Assembly: GCA_036274645.1 (NCBI GenBank)
Contig: DASUFH010000293.1
Location: forward strand, 1 to 9,930
DNA from: DASUFH01 sp036274645
GTDB taxonomy: Bacteria > Acidobacteriota > Terriglobia > 20CM-2-55-15
Reading direction: 5' to 3'
Length of the DNA: 9,930 nt
A program made the position numbers and the translations under genes. Shown here in pieces: positions 1-6,173 of the stretch. Positions within the stretch are counted from its first letter, which is position 1. Every line of letters starts with the position of its first letter. The notes beneath the pieces are model-generated. The model was not told the origin of the DNA and searched no databases. It saw only the letters and a list, made by a program, of their open reading frames with translations.

Positions 1-501
1 GAAGATGCTGCGGACGAATTCGACAATGAGGCGAGGCAGGGCGATCATGTCGGCCGCCAGGCTCTTCGCGCCGTCGCCTGCAATGAACGCGCCGCGCCGC
101 ATGGCGAAGAGCTGGAACGCAGTCGACACCACGGTGACGGAGACCGAGACGGTTTCTCCCAGCGCCATCCGCGGCGTGCCTGCCTGGCGGTGCACGACAA
201 ACTCCATGCCATGGACGAACGCTGGAACGATGGCGAAAGCCAGTGTGGCGCCGAGCCAGGGCGGCTGGACGCCGCACAGGCGTTCAATCAGTCCCGCGGT
301 CACGCCGCCGATGGTCAGTCGAAATCCGGCCTGGGTCCCCATCGCCGCCAGCGCGGCGGCCCGGCCGGCGTTGAAGTTGACGGCGAGGAAGATGAGACCG
401 CGGAACACCGCGCCCAGAACCGCGCCCTTCCAGTTCCAGATCAGCCAGTTTCTCCAGCGCGGGCCGCGCGCAGGGGCCGGGCTTCCGGTCGGGGAACTCA
501 T
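1..501 (-). CDS. Partial multi-pass membrane protein of unknown function (3' end beyond window)
   Basis: An open frame runs on the minus strand from an ATG at 501 to the left edge with no stop, giving the first 167 residues. After a Pro/Arg-rich N-terminus (residues 1-16) come hydrophobic stretches at about 25-43, 50-75 and 82-104, then a region at 115-135, with Trp-rich and Arg-rich turns between them. This looks like an integral inner-membrane protein. Codon use is GC3-rich like the neighbours, and the ATG lies 9 bp past the stop of the secreted protein upstream (stop at 511-513), which suggests one transcript and possibly linked function. I do not recognise the family. No catalytic motif is visible. 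The call of a real gene is fairly safe; function is unknown. Confidence 0.7.
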   Translation of the reverse strand, partial: MSSPTGSPAPARGPRWRNWLIWNWKGAVLGAVFRGLIFLAVNFNAGRAAALAAMGTQAGFRLTIGGVTAGLIERLCGVQPPWLGATLAFAIVPAFVHGMEFVVHRQAGTPRMALGETVSVSVTVVSTAFQLFAMRRGAFIAGDGAKSLAADMIALPRLIVEFVRSIF

Positions 502-510
502 GAAAACGTC

Positions 511-1524
511 TTACAGCAGGTCAAGAATGATCTGGAACCACCAGTTCGGCTGGTGCCGGATCTGAACCGGGACGCCGCGCAGGTCTCCCTTCGTGCCGAA
601 CAGGATGGTGAAATTCGTATCATCTTCGGTTTCCTGATTCCGGACCTGATATTCCACCTGCGTCAGATCGGTGTACTTCTTCTCCAGTGATTTGGTGGAG
701 TTGCGCAGGTTGACCTTGATCTTCTGCTCGGAAACCCTGGAGATTTCCCGAACGGTCAGCGTGTAGAAGCGGGAGTTGTAAATATAGCACGTCTTGAGCG
801 GCGCTTTGCCGCCATCGACAGCGCGCCGGCCGAGTTCCTCGACGGCAAAAAGGAAACTCCGTGTCTCATTGCAGGTCTTGCTTTCGAGCTTTACCGAACG
901 TGGCTCCTTGCGCAGGGCCAGCAGGCGCGACGAGGCTTCGGTGGACGCCTTGTCGAAGTCGTGAATGTCGAAATCGACCGTGGAGGCGAACGACGCCACG
1001 CGGGATTCGGAACGGCCGGACTCCACGCGGGCGAGAATGGCGTCGAAGAAATACTGTCCCCCATCCTTTTCGGTCGCCAGTTCCTTTTCCATTTCCGCGG
1101 CGTTCGCGCCTTTTGATGTCTTCATGAATCCGAAAACCGTGCTCGCGCGGCTTTCCGGTTCGCTGACATCAACCCGTTCGATGGCGGATCCCCATCGATT
1201 GATCGAGCGAGGCGCTTTCTTGGGATCGGAGCCGAACAACACCTGAATGGTGCGGCTTCGATTGTCGGAGGTGGCGCTCGTGCGAATGTATCCGCCACCC
1301 ACGTCGTCGCTGCCTTTCCAGAAGATCAGCAGGCGGATGCGGGCGGACATCACGTAATTGCGCTCGGTTGAATAAGGCGCCCGTTCATGAACGAGCGCGA
1401 GCGCGTGTTGGAGTTCCTCGGTGGGGGAAACCGATTCGGATGGGCCGGCCCCCACGGCGGTCAGCCCCGCGGAAATTCCCAACGCCGCCAGGCTGATCAG
1501 CGTCAGAACGCCGCGCCGCTTCAT
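511..1524 (-). CDS. Secreted protein of unknown function, 337 aa
   Basis: The predicted product begins with a Sec-type signal peptide: MKRRG, a hydrophobic core (LTLISLAALGISAGLTAV) and a likely cleavage near residues 25-27 (VGAG). The mature part is mostly polar, with predicted beta-rich segments and two cysteines (C218, C246) that could pair after export. It ends in a hydrophobic aromatic strand (WWFQIILDLL). I recognise no domain. The ATG at 1524 has no clear Shine-Dalgarno sequence. The frame is open upstream without a stop into the glycosyltransferase remnant, so a longer fused product cannot be excluded, but a signal peptide at an internal Met argues that translation starts at 1524. A TGA in the +1 frame overlaps the start (ATGA), typical of translational coupling to an upstream gene. 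The membrane protein gene follows after 9 bp. Confidence 0.7.
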   Translation of the reverse strand: MKRRGVLTLISLAALGISAGLTAVGAGPSESVSPTEELQHALALVHERAPYSTERNYVMSARIRLLIFWKGSDDVGGGYIRTSATSDNRSRTIQVLFGSDPKKAPRSINRWGSAIERVDVSEPESRASTVFGFMKTSKGANAAEMEKELATEKDGGQYFFDAILARVESGRSESRVASFASTVDFDIHDFDKASTEASSRLLALRKEPRSVKLESKTCNETRSFLFAVEELGRRAVDGGKAPLKTCYIYNSRFYTLTVREISRVSEQKIKVNLRNSTKSLEKKYTDLTQVEYQVRNQETEDDTNFTILFGTKGDLRGVPVQIRHQPNWWFQIILDLL

Positions 1525-2087
1525 CGGGCAACCGGCCGGTAATCGCAGTGGTCCGCGGCGGGAACAGAGAAGATCAATGGCGCGCCGATAGGCGCGATAC
1601 ATGGCATCCATCATGGCCTCCCATGACCATTCTTCGGAGCGGGCTCGCGCGGCCAGCGCCATCCGCTCCCGGAGTTGCGGACTCGATACCAATTGAAGAA
1701 CGCAGTCTGCAAATTCGGCGGGTCCGTTGGCGGCGAACCCGGAAACTCCATGCTGGATGATGAAACTGAGGACCGCAGAAGTGACGATCGCCGGCACTCC
1801 CGATGCCGGCGGTTCGAGAACTACATTACCAAAAGTCTCGGTCTCGGAGGGAAAAACAAAAACGTCCATCCCGCCGTACGCTTCCGCCAGCGCTTCTCCG
1901 GTCAGCACGCCGGTAAAATCCGCGTTGCTGAGGTTCGCTTCAAGCCATGGCCGTTCGGTTCCATCGCCGACGATCAGAAAACGGAACGGCGCGTCGGTCC
2001 GGCGGCGCAGTTCCTCTTCGTCTTCCAGGGCTCGGCGACGTACGCGGAGTGTCTCCAGATCAGGGGATCTTGATTTCAGGAAACATC
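1525..2087 (-). pseudogene. 5'-truncated GT4-family glycosyltransferase remnant
   Basis: The minus-strand translation shows the C-terminal Rossmann domain of a GT-B glycosyltransferase. It has a DLETL helix, FLIVGDG, then DVFVFPSETETFGNVVLEP with the E-x7-E-type sugar-nucleotide site, ASGVPAIV, HGVSGF and a final SEEWSWEAM helix. Such enzymes are usually about 350-400 aa. Here only about 185 residues remain and the whole N-terminal acceptor domain is absent. Homology stops at about 2087, where a dispersed repeat begins. Further decay signs: the conserved GGP before the nucleotide-binding helix reads AVLS in this frame while a neighbouring frame still reads GPQ, and there is no stop before the next gene's ATG. 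The open frame can be extended to an ATG at 2163, but that part is repeat and intergenic DNA without an SD. A translated fragment remains possible; an active enzyme is unlikely. Confidence 0.75.
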
Positions 2088-2125
2088 CGCCGCGAATTGT
2101 TAGGGGTCTGTCCCCGATTGTCTCC
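2088..2125. repeat. Dispersed GGGGACAG-type repeat, single copy A
   Basis: The plus strand reads CGCCGCGAATT followed by GGGGTCTGTCCCC. This matches the right arm of the inverted pair at 5436-5472 apart from a few substitutions and small indels. It contains its own small hairpin (GGGG/CCCC around TCTGT). No inverted partner is seen within 100 bp. It lies at the exact edge of the truncated glycosyltransferase and upstream of ppk. Confidence 0.8.
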
Positions 2126-2217
2126 TCTCCAAAATCCGGTGTTTTGTAATGACCACGTAACATACTTGCTGTATGGAAGGTAGGTTGCCGCCTGTTTTGA
2201 CACGGGGTTTTCTTCCG

Positions 2218-4242
2218 ATGGAAAGTCACAGTCCTTATCTGAATCGTGAACTCAGCTGGATCGAATTCAACAGCCGCGTGCTCGAGGAAGCGCTGGATCA
2301 GAAGCAGCCACTCCTGGAGCGACTGAAGTTTCTGTCGATCTTTTCCACCAACCTCGACGAATTCTTCATGATCCGTGTGTCGGGTTTGCAGGACCAGCTC
2401 GAAGCGGACGACGGCATGCTTTCGCCGGACGGACTGAGCGCCGCGGCCCAGCTGCAGCGGATTTCGGACAAGCTCAGGCCGCTGCTGCGGATCCAGTCCT
2501 CCTGTCTGCTGGAGGAAATCCTGCCCGGGCTCGTGCGGTTCGGGGTTCGGATCGCGCGCTTTGCGGATCTGGCGGCCCATCAACGCGCCGAACTGGGCGT
2601 GTATTTCGAGGAGCGGGTGTTTCCCGTGCTCACACCGTTGTCGGTGGACCCCAGCCATCCGTTTCCGTACATCTCCAATATCAGCTTGAACCTGGGCATT
2701 CTGCTGGCTTCCGCGGACGGCGATACGAGCGACCAGCGATTTGCGCGGGTCAAACTTCCGCCGAGTGTGCCGCGGCTGATTCCCGTGGGATCCGAGAATA
2801 CGTTCGTCCTGCTGGAGGACTTGATTTCCGCCAACATCGGCAAACTGTTTCCGCGGATCCGCGTGCTGGAATGCCAGCCATTTCGCATCACCCGCAACGC
2901 TGATATGGAGATCGAAGAGGACGAGGCCGACGACCTGCTGCGGTCCGTTGAGCTGCAGTTGCGGCAACGGCGTTTCGGATTCGGGGTTCGTCTGGAGGTC
3001 TCCGAAGCGATGAACCCGCGCATGGTGGATCTGCTCACACGCTCGTTGGAGCTGACGCCCCAGGACGTTTATCCGGTCTCCGGTCCGTTGAACATTCCCG
3101 ATCTGATGTCGCTCTACAAGCTGGATCTTCCGGAATTGAAGGACAAACCGCACACTCCCACGATTCCCGGCGTGTTCCGGCAGACGGAGACTGTTTTTGA
3201 CGCGATCTGGCGCCAGGACATCCTGCTGCATCATCCCTACGAGTCTTTCGGTCCGATCCTCGAGTTCGTGCGCGCCGCGGCCACCGATCCGAACGTGCTG
3301 GCGATCAAGATGACGCTTTATCGGGCCGGACCAAATTCTCCGATCGTCACGGCGCTGATTGACGCGGCGGAACGCGGCAAGCAGGTTGCGGTGCTGGTGG
3401 AACTGAAGGCCCGTTTTGACGAGGAGAACAACATCATCTGGGCGCGTCAGCTGGAAAAGGCGGGAGTCCACGTCATCTACGGGATCATCGGTCTGAAGAC
3501 ACACGCGAAGGTGGCGCTCGTTGTGCGCGCCGAAGGAAACGCCCTGCGCCGCTACGTCCATCTGGGTACCGGGAACTACAATCCCGTTACGGCGCGCATC
3601 TACACGGACTTCGGTCTGCTGACTGCGAATCCGGAGTTCGGCGCGGACTGTTCCGAGTTGTTCAACTACATGACGGGCTATTCCGGTCAGGATACCTACC
3701 GCAAGCTCGTCGTGGCGCCGCTCAACCTGCGGTCCCGTCTGGCCGCCATGATCCGGCGTGAAGTTGAACACCATCGGGCGGGCCGCCCGGCCGGAATTTT
3801 CGCCAAGACCAACGCGCTGACCGACCACGAGTTGATCGATGAGTTTTACGACGCCTCCGCCGAAGGTCTTCCCATTGACCTGCTGGTCCGAGGCATCTGC
3901 TGCCTCCGGCCGGGCATTCCCGGCCGCAGCGAAACCATTCGGGTCGCCAGTGTCGTCGGCCGGTTTCTGGAGCACTCTCGTGTCTACCGGTTCCTGAATG
4001 GCGGCAACGAAGAGATCTATTTGAGCAGCGCCGATCTGATGTCGCGGAACCTCGACCGGCGACTCGAAGTGATGTTCCCGCTCGAAGATCCCGCAATCCG
4101 GGATCGCGTCCGTCGTGAAGCTATCGAGTTGCCGTTTGCCGATCGGGCGAAGCTGCGCTGGCTCTCCTCAGATGGCAGCTATACTCGCGCGGGCGAGAGC
4201 GCCGACGAAGCGCTCGACTATCAGACGAGTCTGATGCGCTGA
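2218..4242 (+). CDS. ppk: Polyphosphate kinase 1
   Basis: Ppk1 reversibly transfers the terminal phosphate of ATP to long-chain polyphosphate and acts at the cytoplasmic side of the membrane. The 674-residue product has the usual length (E. coli enzyme about 688). The N-domain opens with the signature YLNRELSWIEFNSRVLEEA and STNLDEFFMIRV. The head domain follows to about residue 300, then the two phospholipase-D-like C-terminal domains. The catalytic histidine that is phosphorylated lies in GLKTHAK (H429, equivalent to E. coli H435), and the second conserved histidine in LEHSRVY (H586, equivalent to H592). HLGTGNYNP, LLVRGICCL and YLSSADLMSRN are also family motifs. Start: ATG 2218 is chosen because the family's NRELSW motif follows within 10 residues. 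In-frame ATG 2173 and TTG 2185 are alternatives, the latter preceded by GGAAGG. It converges on the DedA-like gene with 7 bp between stops. Confidence 0.97.
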   Translation: MESHSPYLNRELSWIEFNSRVLEEALDQKQPLLERLKFLSIFSTNLDEFFMIRVSGLQDQLEADDGMLSPDGLSAAAQLQRISDKLRPLLRIQSSCLLEEILPGLVRFGVRIARFADLAAHQRAELGVYFEERVFPVLTPLSVDPSHPFPYISNISLNLGILLASADGDTSDQRFARVKLPPSVPRLIPVGSENTFVLLEDLISANIGKLFPRIRVLECQPFRITRNADMEIEEDEADDLLRSVELQLRQRRFGFGVRLEVSEAMNPRMVDLLTRSLELTPQDVYPVSGPLNIPDLMSLYKLDLPELKDKPHTPTIPGVFRQTETVFDAIWRQDILLHHPYESFGPILEFVRAAATDPNVLAIKMTLYRAGPNSPIVTALIDAAERGKQVAVLVELKARFDEENNIIWARQLEKAGVHVIYGIIGLKTHAKVALVVRAEGNALRRYVHLGTGNYNPVTARIYTDFGLLTANPEFGADCSELFNYMTGYSGQDTYRKLVVAPLNLRSRLAAMIRREVEHHRAGRPAGIFAKTNALTDHELIDEFYDASAEGLPIDLLVRGICCLRPGIPGRSETIRVASVVGRFLEHSRVYRFLNGGNEEIYLSSADLMSRNLDRRLEVMFPLEDPAIRDRVRREAIELPFADRAKLRWLSSDGSYTRAGESADEALDYQTSLMR

Positions 4243-4249
4243 AGATGTT

Positions 4250-4882
4250 TCATGTTTCGGGTTCGGGCGGTTTGCCGAGCGGACGTGCGGATGAGAACCG
4301 GAAGCGGAGCGCGGCAAATCCAATCGCGGCGGCGATCGCGAGCGTCACGATAGCGAGAACCACCTGCCGGAAATCCTCACGAATGACATTGACGATGGCC
4401 GGGCCGTACCGGATTGCCAGGAGACCTCCCATGAAGTAGCGCGCGAAGCGGGCGACGGCGATCGCGATCACAAACCGCCGGAGCGGAAATCCGAATGCCC
4501 CCGCCGAAAAGACGCAGAGTTTGAACGGCATCGGCGGCGGCGCGAGCGCCGGAATCATTACCGCCAGCGCGCCGTACTGCTGGTACCAGCGTCGCGCTCG
4601 TTCCAGGCCGGCCGATTTGAAACGCCGCCGCAGCAGCGCTTCGCCACCCTTGCGGCCGATCGTGTAAAGGACGACGCATCCCAGCGTCGAGCCGGACGCC
4701 GCCAGCAATGCAAATTTCCATGCGGCGCCGGGCGTTTCAATGGACAGCATCATCACCATGATGTCGTTGACTTCGGGAAGCGACAGGAATGTGGAGTCGC
4801 CGATGGATACCAGGAAGAGTCCCGGCAAGCCCCAGGCCATCAGGAGATCCTTGAGCCAGGTGATGACCGCAATCGAGTCCAT
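4250..4882 (-). CDS. DedA/VTT-domain (SNARE-associated) inner-membrane protein
   Basis: This 210-residue membrane protein has the VTT (DedA-type) layout: a hydrophobic N-terminal segment (about 15-30), a re-entrant/TM region (40-75) with the motif SGSTLGCVVLYTIGRKGG (63-80), a basic amphipathic stretch (83-100), and APPPMPFKLCVFSAGAFG (114-131). Further hydrophobic segments lie at 135-160 and 173-192. The PPP-P-K form of the second motif is that of the YqaA/YdjX-like branch rather than classical DedA. DedA-superfamily proteins are implicated in lipid-carrier flipping and envelope homeostasis; the substrate here is not predictable. The start at 4882 (MDSIAV) is preferred; upstream in-frame codons to 4981 encode a basic, low-complexity stretch unlike the family. 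It follows the permease gene on the same strand after 108 bp, so the two may be cotranscribed. Confidence 0.85.
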   Translation of the reverse strand: MDSIAVITWLKDLLMAWGLPGLFLVSIGDSTFLSLPEVNDIMVMMLSIETPGAAWKFALLAASGSTLGCVVLYTIGRKGGEALLRRRFKSAGLERARRWYQQYGALAVMIPALAPPPMPFKLCVFSAGAFGFPLRRFVIAIAVARFARYFMGGLLAIRYGPAIVNVIREDFRQVVLAIVTLAIAAAIGFAALRFRFSSARPLGKPPEPET

Positions 4883-4990
4883 GTCTTCAAAGTGACAGGG
4901 GCCCCGGTTGGACGCAAGTGAACTTTTGCTTAAGCCACGATTAATAACGCGTGACTGGGCGCGCGCGCGATTGCGCGTCAAATTGCAGCA

Positions 4991-5353
4991 TTATTTTTCT
5001 GTCCACATCCGGATCGCTGTGAGAAAAAGCAGCAGGGCAAATATCTTGCGCAGCGTGACGTGCGAAAGCTGCTGGGCGAAGCTGCCGCCCACCCATCCGC
5101 CCAGCAGCAGTCCCAGGACCACCGCTGCTCCGATCTTCACGTCGACGTGTCCGGCGCGATAGTACTCCAGAAAGGCGAGCAGTCCGGTGGGTGGCAGCAG
5201 AACCGCCAGCGACGTTCCCTGGGCGGTCTTCTGATCCATGTGGAAGAAATAGACCAGCGCCGGCACGATGATGATTCCGCCGCCGACCCCCACGAGTCCG
5301 GACAGCAAGCCGGCGACAAGACCCAGAGCGGTGCTTCCGACCAATGACCTCAT
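4991..5353 (-). CDS. Half-size TauE/SafE-family permease
   Basis: The 120-residue product has four hydrophobic segments and the family signature twice over a short span: GLLSGLVGVGGGIIIVPALV (residues 16-35), the FFHMDQKTAQGTSLAVLLPPTG stretch (36-57), and a GxxxGGWVGG turn (81-90). TauE/SafE proteins carry sulfite, sulfoacetate or related organic anions across the inner membrane. Typical members are about 250 aa made of two such halves. This gene encodes only one, so it must dimerise if functional, as half-size members are thought to do. The start is well supported: GGAGG lies 6 nt before the ATG at 5353. A repeat arm ends only 6 bp upstream of that SD. The DedA-like gene follows on the same strand. 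Confidence 0.85.
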   Translation of the reverse strand: MRSLVGSTALGLVAGLLSGLVGVGGGIIIVPALVYFFHMDQKTAQGTSLAVLLPPTGLLAFLEYYRAGHVDVKIGAAVVLGLLLGGWVGGSFAQQLSHVTLRKIFALLLFLTAIRMWTEK

Positions 5354-5369
5354 TTGCGCCTCCGATCGG

Positions 5370-5472
5370 GGGAAATTCGGGGACAGCCCCCAAATAATTC
5401 GCGGCGGAAAAATCTCGAAGTTTCGGAAGGTCCGTCGCCGCGAATTATTTGGGGGCTGTCCCCGAATTTCCC
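5370..5472. repeat. 103-bp inverted pair of the GGGGACAG repeat (copy B)
   Basis: Two 37-bp arms, 5370-5406 and 5436-5472, are exact reverse complements of each other, separated by a 29-nt centre that holds a further small palindrome (CGAAGTTTCG). Each arm contains GGGGACAGCCCC, itself a small hairpin, followed by CAAATAATTCGCGGCG. Transcribed, it would form a very stable stem-loop between the PfpI-like and permease genes. The layout resembles BIME/REP elements; no transposase is in the window. Confidence 0.95.
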
Positions 5473-5996
5473 ACGGGGAGGATCTGGCGTTCCCGCAGGA
5501 TTCGAACGGTTTCCCGCATGAACGCGGGAAGATCCGCCGGCTGTCTCGATGTGACGAGGTTGCCGTCGACCAGGACTTCCCGGTCTTCGTAGTGGGCTCC
5601 GGCGTTCCTGAGGTCGGTTTTCACGGACGCATAGCAGGTCATCCTGCGTCCTTTGACGACATCGGCTTCGATCAGCAGCTGCGCCGCATGGCAGATGGCG
5701 GCGACGACCAGGTCGCCCTGGAACGCGGCGCGGACGATTTGCACGAATCGATCGTCCAGCCGCCATTTGTCGGGCGCGTGTCCTCCAGGCACGACGAGAA
5801 CGGCATAGTCATCGATCCGGACGTCCTGGACCGCCCTGGTGGCGCGGATGGGATAGCCCTTCTTTCCGGTGAAGAGTTTTCCGGATTCGTCCCCGGCCAC
5901 ATCCACGGTAAATCCCTCTTCTTTGAGACGGTAATAGGGATAGAGAAGTTCAGCGTCTTCAAACCCGTCGCCAGCCAGTATCAATGCCTTCTTCAT
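5445..5996 (-). CDS. DJ-1/PfpI-family protein (type 1 glutamine amidotransferase fold)
   Basis: The 183-residue product matches the PfpI branch of the DJ-1 superfamily. It has MKKALILAGDGFEDAELLYP with the conserved acidic residues E13/E16, then YYRLKEEGFTVDVAG, VLVVPGGHAPDKWR, and the nucleophile elbow AAICHAAQ with C102 followed by H103. The C-terminal RQPADLPAFM is also typical. Members are described as cysteine peptidases, glyoxalases/deglycases or redox-sensing chaperones; which applies cannot be read from sequence. Start: ATG 5996 has GGGAG 6 nt upstream. In-frame sequence to 6122 runs into a palindrome and lacks family similarity. The last nine residues and the TAA stop come from the right arm of the repeat at 5436-5472, so the native C-terminus has been replaced or extended. 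It heads a same-strand run with the permease and DedA-like genes. Confidence 0.92.
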   Translation of the reverse strand: MKKALILAGDGFEDAELLYPYYRLKEEGFTVDVAGDESGKLFTGKKGYPIRATRAVQDVRIDDYAVLVVPGGHAPDKWRLDDRFVQIVRAAFQGDLVVAAICHAAQLLIEADVVKGRRMTCYASVKTDLRNAGAHYEDREVLVDGNLVTSRQPADLPAFMRETVRILRERQILPVGNSGTAPK

Positions 5997-6101
5997 GAGT
6001 TTCTCCCTCGCAGATCGTGCTGCAGGCGCGCGCTCGTTCACGTCCATCCATGAAAAGCACGGTCGATGCCAAAGCCGCAGGCGCCGGAATTGCACGGCCG
6101 A

Positions 6102-6159
6102 GGAATTAGGGACAGAGAGCAATTTCGCGTTCGCGAAATTGCTCTCTGTCCCTAATTCC
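6102..6159. repeat. 58-bp palindrome, second repeat type (copy C)
   Basis: Arms of 28 bp (6102-6129 and 6132-6159) are perfect reverse complements around a TT centre. The outer part reads GGAATTAGGGACAGAGAGC and the inner part AATTTCGCG. It shares the GGGACAG core with the other repeats but not their GCGGCGG end. It lies in the divergent gap between the PfpI-like gene and the ATPase gene, ending 14 bp before the ATPase ATG. In an ATPase transcript starting upstream it would fold into a hairpin next to the ribosome binding region. Confidence 0.95.
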
Positions 6160-6173
6160 AGGGCGACTCAACA

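Noticed and set aside
2164..3975. Very long minus-strand open frame antisense to ppk that continues into the glycosyltransferase remnant.
   Set aside because: Its amino-acid composition (many R, Q, H, D) is that of a GC-rich antisense shadow. Ppk1 on the plus strand is certain, so the upstream part is not coding.
4883..4981. N-terminal extension of the DedA-like protein to an upstream start.
   Set aside because: The added residues are basic and unlike the family, and the hydrophobic N-terminus starts naturally at MDSIAV.
4945..4985. GCGCGCGCGC tract between the permease and DedA-like genes as a hairpin or Z-DNA element.
   Set aside because: The tract is short and its flanking complementarity is weak; it is expected by chance in GC-rich DNA.
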